A DNA stretch of 64,000 bases, from positions 1,261,992 through 1,325,991 of the forward strand of contig VXAA01001151.1 of NCBI GenBank assembly GCA_013399115.1, in the 5' to 3' direction. Source of the DNA: Anseranas semipalmata. Taxonomy: Eukaryota; Chordata; Aves; Anseriformes; Anseranatidae. The notes beneath the pieces are model-generated. The model worked only from the letters and a program-made list of their open reading frames with translations. It was not told the DNA's origin and did not search any database. Of the stretch, positions 58,724-64,000 are shown piece after piece. Numbering within the stretch: position 1 is the first letter of the stretch; each line of letters opens with the position of its first letter. The position numbers and the translations under genes are program-made.

Positions 58724-58846
58724 TGGATGTGTATCCGATCCCTGGCAGGGACCAATACCTGATGCTTGGAAGGGATGTTTTAAAGCTTCCAGAGGTAGTG
58801 GACAGTACTTTGCTAACTGACATTATTTTTGCCCCTAATACCATGT
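58724..58846 (+). other. Open segment after a good acceptor (about 40 codons)
   Basis: A pyrimidine-rich acceptor (ttctttcatttccag) precedes an open frame that reads DVYPIPGRDQYLMLGRD and continues through a donor-like GAG|GTAGTG (58794/58795) to a TAA at 58847. The composition looks protein-like, but I cannot assign a family, and an open run of this length is common by chance. If it is an exon it would be an internal or last one. Confidence 0.12.
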
Positions 58847-59140
58847 AAATATTTCATTTGGCAATTGATTTTTTTTGTGTGTGTGTACTATTTCAACCTA
58901 GATAATTGCACATGATGGAGAATGGCTGTTGTCGCTCTCTCTTGTTGTCCAAGAAAGAGGGTGATTAGATGTAATCTCAGGCGTATTGTTTTGGTGTTTT
59001 TCTATGTGTAATCTTAACATGCATTGCTTTGCTGGCGGATAAACTTGATGGACACTGGAGTTGAGGGAAGTGAGTCAGATTCGGTTTCTGAATGTACAGC
59101 AAAGGGAAAAGCTTTCCCAAGAGCTTGTTATGCTGCCTGT

Positions 59141-59168
59141 CCAGCTTTACAATGCACTGTAAAGCTGG
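59141..59168. repeat. 11-bp perfect stem-loop with 6-base loop
   Basis: The arms ccagctttaca and tgtaaagctgg flank atgcac. Pairing does not continue outward. It is too short for a standard microRNA precursor and matches none that I know. Confidence 0.75.
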
Positions 59169-62100
59169 TCTTTTGTTATTTAAGGCTCATGTGCCATGAA
59201 AGTTATCATACATAGTTGATAACAGGAAGCTGAGCACAATGCTTTAATTCAGCTGAGAGATTTTGCAAATGTCATCAGTTGCGAAAGGAAATTGTCACCA
59301 TGTGGTCTTAGTTAAGTCCGAGATAGAACTGTAGTGGTGTTTTCTTTTATATTTTTTTCTTGCTTGTGAATTGTACAGAAGAAATACAGGGCAAAACAAC
59401 ATTTTATGTATGTTTTGCAATGAACACCAAAAATAAATCAATAAAATAAAGCTTGCTTTCTTATTTCTGAGTTAGTTTAACAAAATAGCTGTGCATGCAA
59501 ATCTTGCTGTTAGACCTGCGATCCAATTTGCAGCACACCACCTTGGAGGTCCTTGGCTGGGCTTTCAAGAAGTTAATGTTTGATGCGGTGGAAGATATAC
59601 AAACATAGCTTTCTCCTATTCAAACTTGCTTCTGTCCTTTGATACAGACATTCATAGACTTCATAACAGTTCTTCAGTACTGTATTTTGCATGTGTGTGT
59701 GCTGCAAAAACAGGTGTTTTGGATAGCACAGATTAGTTTATGTGGTGGGTTGCTTTTTTGGTTTCTCATTTGCCTGCTCGTGCTAGGCAAGGAAAGATAG
59801 CGGTAAGATTAGGTTGGCTTCATGCTTCAGCAAGTGGTCTGGCAAAATACCCTGTTGCTCCTAGCCTTAGTTCTTTTGAAACACATTGTGCTAGAAAGTA
59901 CCAGAAAAAAAGGTGATGTTAGAACCTGGGCTCTCCTTATTGTTTTTAGCCCCCAGAAAACATAGAGCATTGAGGAGGGCTGCCCAGTAATGTGTGAGGG
60001 ATGAGAAATGCTCTTACAACAGCGGACGTGTCTGCTTGCTGGAGTGTTAGCACCTCTCAGTAGTGGTGGTAATTCCATTTGAGTTTGAGCTGAGGGGATG
60101 TTTTAAATGTCTCACTGACCTGAACACAATCCCAATAAGATTTCCCATTGTGCAGCAAGAGCATGGATTTTGCTGCAATTTAAAATAATGGCTGTAAACT
60201 ATTGGAATATAATAACCTGAGATACTTTTTAAGGACATGATTATTTCAAAAGCCACAAAGTAGCTTTGCACTGATGGTTTTTAGAGCTCAGCAAATTTTA
60301 TATAGTGCCTGAATTATTAATGGAGATAAACTGGAAGAGGAAGCGCTGTAGTCTTATCAGTCTCAAGCAAGCAGTAGTTGGTTGACTTTGTAGAGAAAGG
60401 CAGCTCCTTCTGAAGCAATGAGTGGACAGGTCCTCGGTGAGGACTCCTACGCTGAGAATGGCTTGTGTCAGTATGCCCAGAAGATGACTGCCTGTTTTGG
60501 ACATTTAGGTAAAGAAACTAAAGATGTGCATGTGGATATTTTGGTCTCCATTATATCGACGAACTCTTTCGTCAAGCTTACAGTAAATAGCTGAGTGGTT
60601 TGTACGTCACCCTGCAGTCTTCAGTAAGTAAATGGCGTGTGTCAAAAGCGAAAAACCAAGCTGCATGCGTGGAGTCATTTCACAATACGTAGAAAGCTTT
60701 TGTTTCCTTATTTGTGGGAACTTGAATTTTAGAATGACTTTTTTTTTGCTCTCTCTTGCTGTTTTAGTTATTTTAAAATTGTTTGGATAATTATGTTTCT
60801 TGGTATAAGTGGAGGTAGTCCTTGCTCATTTTGCTTTTTTCTCTTTTTTTTCTTTTATTCTCAGTCTATATGAGAATTCTTACATTGGAGAAGAAGATAA
60901 TCCTGTTGTCTTGGACAGATGCATGAAAAGTTATTTGGGGCTATCTACCTGTGCGATAAATGTGTTACCCCCTGAAGTGGCATGAGGAGGGAAAAGGCAA
61001 ATTTGGTTTTGTTTTACCTTGTTTTCTGTGTTTTTATTTTGATTTTTTTTTCCTTTGGAGGTAGGTTTTGCTGAACTAGGATGATTGACTTCGATTTCTT
61101 TTTTTTTTTTTCCTCTAATACAAGAATAATATCACACTGAAATGTATCTGCAGGACATCTAATTCTGTTGACAGAAGTAATTAAAGACAGCATTATTAAT
61201 GCACAGTAATCTGACACATTTCTGTCTTTTGCTGAGCCAAATGGCCAGTTCAACTCCGAATGGTGATCAGGAGAGAGGGCTATTTCTTCTGCTATGATTT
61301 TAGCTCCTGGTATCTAATTTTTGCTATTGTTCAGCAAAATAATATAGCAGGTGCTTGCTATTGTGTTGTGCAATTTATTTATTGGTTGCAGTCAAATTTT
61401 GTTGTTACTTCTGTTAGAGTAGCATTAGTAATCTATTCCTGGTTGTATATGAAACATTCAGGTTTGGTTTTTTATAATCTGGGCAACCTGTTTGGTGAAT
61501 TCAGAGAGGATTGAATAGGAAATGGCCTTGAGATGGATGGAAATATTATAATTAAAACATTTAAGTAGTAACGAGATCAAATATTTAACTAGTTTGCCCG
61601 ATTTCTGTCTCGTATTCAGTCCCTGGTGAAATCTGTCAGTCTGAAAAGTGACTGTACCTGCAGCTGTGCGCTGTGAAGGCTGTGAAGGCTCGAGCCCCCA
61701 GCACTGAATGCTCAGAGGAGGCACGGCTTCGAATTGGCAGTGGTCTAAAAATGTTTTGAAACTTGGCAGATGCTGAGGAAATTTCCTCAGTGCTGCTTCT
61801 GGGTGGGTTCCTGGGAATGGGTTTCAAGAAACGTAAGGATGGGGCTGTGCCCTTGTGCTTCCTGCCTCTTTTGTTTCTCTTCAGCAAGGACATTAGAAAT
61901 CAATCTCCTCCATCTAATCAAGTGCTTAACGTAAGTGGTAGGAGACTGGCACTGTCTTTTTGATTCTGCCTGAAGCTAACCCTGTTACTAATAAGGCTTG
62001 GTAGCAGGGTGGTGTAGAAGGTTGTCCCAGACCTGGGGCACAGGGACCTGACCCTCGGAGCCTGACTCAGGAAGCCACTCTGATGCTTCTTAGTCTTCTT

Positions 62101-64000
62101 TTGCTCACTTCTAGTTGTTGTCCTCTTATATTATGTATTAACAGGATGGAGGCTCTTGAAGACATACCTTGTATGTAAAAAACACCAACAGAAAATGATA
62201 CCGCTGTGCATTACCAGCAGGAGCTACCGTGTGGTCTTTTGAGACTTGTAGTTATCAGACACTGACAGCAATAGCCAGGGCTGGAAAGGGGCATCATTAG
62301 AGTAGCCTCTCGGAGAAAGGTGACCTTATTTTCAAAATTAAGAAGCTGGGTGTTTCTGCGGTGCCACATTAAGGTCACAAGATGCTTGCCTAAACTGAAC
62401 CGAGTCCCGTGAGTCTTAGCGTCAGAAAGAGACCAGGTTGTGATTCCCTGTTCAAAATGGCACCAGAGCCTTCTACGGTGGTCACAGGCCGACCGCTCCG
62501 GCAGTGGAGGTGCTGCAGAAAAAGGGCCGTGGTCTCTGCTGCCTCTCAAGCTGATGCTGGAGCTGCTCTGCCTGCAGAAGTCACGCTGCCAAGTGCAGGA
62601 ACAGATCCCTGCGTGGGTAAAAGTGGGTTCAGCCTCTTGTGCCTTCCTGCTGCCCCTTCACCTGTGTCCCCTGCTTGCAGCTCTGCTGTAGTCCTGTAAG
62701 AGGTAAACATGCAGGGACAAACCTCAAGTGGTTAAAGGAATCAGCAGTTGCTTCGTGTAGCTTCTGTGTTGTGTGATTGCATGGGAAAAGACAGCAGCTG
62801 CTTCTGATTGCTGCTGCTCAACAGATCGTACCAGTTTAGTACGCGTTGCATTACGGCCTGTAACGCCTGTCTAGGTCCGTACAGCCGGGAACTTGGAATT
62901 TGCCCGGCTACAACAGAGAACTGGGAGCCGCTCTCAAACCCGTGCAGTCAAACTGTAGCTCAGGACAGGCTTTTGTGCTACACTTCAGGCAGACAAGCTG
63001 TCACAGCCGTTGCTGGAGGTTAACAAGCTGCTGCAGAGCTCACCTTTCTGCCTTCTGAGGATTAACTGCGGCAGCGGAGTTAGTGCCGGGGTAACGTGTG
63101 CTCTTGCCTCGCCTACCTGCAAGGGCAGAGTCCACCTCAGAGTGCTGGTGACGTTGGGCAATTGGCACTGCTGTTGTCAGATTTCTGTTGCCTGTCAACA
63201 TCCTTCTCAGATTATTCAGCAATAAATGATACTCTTACGCTAAGCTGAGGTACACGTTATAGTGCATCCAGCTGTCTCCTGTGAGTCATCCCTCTGCTTT
63301 AAGCACAGAGCGGCGATCCACCTTCAGCCGAAGCGGGAGGAGCTTTTGTTATTTCAGGAGATCTGCCTCTTCCCCTGACCAGCTATGGTGTGCAGGTCAG
63401 TAAACTGTGAAATCTGGCAGAGATTGAAAAACAGCTAAAAACCTTCATTTCCTGGGGGTAATGCTTAAAACACAGCGTTTGCTGAGATCTCTGATCTGAT
63501 AGAAGATACTGTAAGGCAGAACTCTAATTGCTGTATTTATTGAGCCACGTTCTCCTCAAATACACATTAGCATGACCCATTAAAATGAGTACAGTGGTGT
63601 TGATTTGTACTGGCTCTGCCCGTGACTGGTTATAAAACCCCGGGGAATGGCTGTTTAAAGGGAACCATGATTTCAGGCTTGTTTTCAAGATAACATAAAA
63701 GTCCTGCTATTTAAAAAGTAAAAAGCAAATGACCTCACAGGAAAGGAAGGCTGTGTAATAATAGAGGATCAAAGGCTGGATTTGTGAGATGGGATGTTCT
63801 CTTTAAAACAGTAAAAAAAGCAGTCTTCTCTTCAAAGCCTGTCCCCATCAGTAGATAGTACTTGAACTCTGTTTGGGTTTTGAGGGAAGAGTTAAGTGAC
63901 AGTTTCTCACTGTGCTCAGTAAGCTTATTATTTTGATGTTTTTTTCACCTTATAATTTAGCAAAAGCCTTGCTGGAAGCAGTGGAGTTACTGCACCAGGC

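Larger units (their letters stand above)
57640..64000. other. Non-coding stretch to window end
   Basis: No gene can be named. The stretch includes a small GC-rich patch (about 57725-57845), a minus-sense MIR-like remnant (58280-58365), an open segment at 58724-58846, an 11-bp hairpin (59141-59168) and poly-T runs near 60740, 60845 and 61100. The remaining open frames are short and unsupported. Confidence 0.6.

Noticed and set aside
1..64000. CRISPR arrays, bacterial operons, endogenous retroviral proviruses and tRNA genes
   Set aside because: No regularly spaced direct repeats, no tandem reading frames, no paired LTRs and no full cloverleaf with A and B boxes were seen. The only B-box-like string (near 58350, minus) belongs to a SINE-like remnant.

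Overview
This 64 kb window looks like nuclear DNA from a bird. The strongest evidence is three fragments of CR1 LINE retrotransposons. One keeps the typical avian CR1 3' end at 27370-27738, finishing in a short tail of repeated ATTCTGTG-like octamers. A second is old and rearranged (41940-42768). A third is a minus-strand 3' end (25322-25455). Interspersed repeats are sparse otherwise, as expected for birds. The remaining recognisable ones are short, decayed MIR/CORE-SINE-like remnants. There are no bacterial features: no operons, no ribosome-binding-site-led reading frames and no CRISPR array. The many short open frames are what non-coding vertebrate DNA gives by chance.

Layout. 1-2990: AT-rich non-coding DNA with two MIR-like remnants. 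3050-4560: a CpG-rich block broken by a 390-base assembly gap (3918-4307). This is the best promoter or first-exon candidate in the window. 4620-9850: ordinary non-coding DNA. 9860-14770: non-coding DNA with several smaller CpG-rich patches (about 9.9, 10.3, 13.6 and 14.5 kb). 14770-25320: non-coding DNA with a perfect 16-bp hairpin (18126-18164) and a homopyrimidine minisatellite (about 23553-23738). 25320-25650: a CR1 fragment abutting a compact 140-bp CpG cluster that holds CTCF-like and YY1-like motifs. 25650-41940: non-coding DNA containing the clearest CR1. 41940-42770: the old CR1. 42770-64000: non-coding DNA with MIR-like remnants, homopolymer tracts and small inverted repeats.

I found no protein-coding exon I can name and no tRNA, rRNA or known microRNA gene. 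The window is most simply a gene-poor intergenic stretch or part of a very large intron, probably next to or inside a transcription unit that starts at the CpG block near 4 kb. Every candidate exon given below rests on splice-like motifs alone and is marked as weak. I did not find a convincing new biological system. The most testable signals are the gap-broken CpG island, the CR1/CpG/CTCF-like junction at 25.3-25.65 kb, the 18.1 kb hairpin and the homopyrimidine minisatellite.
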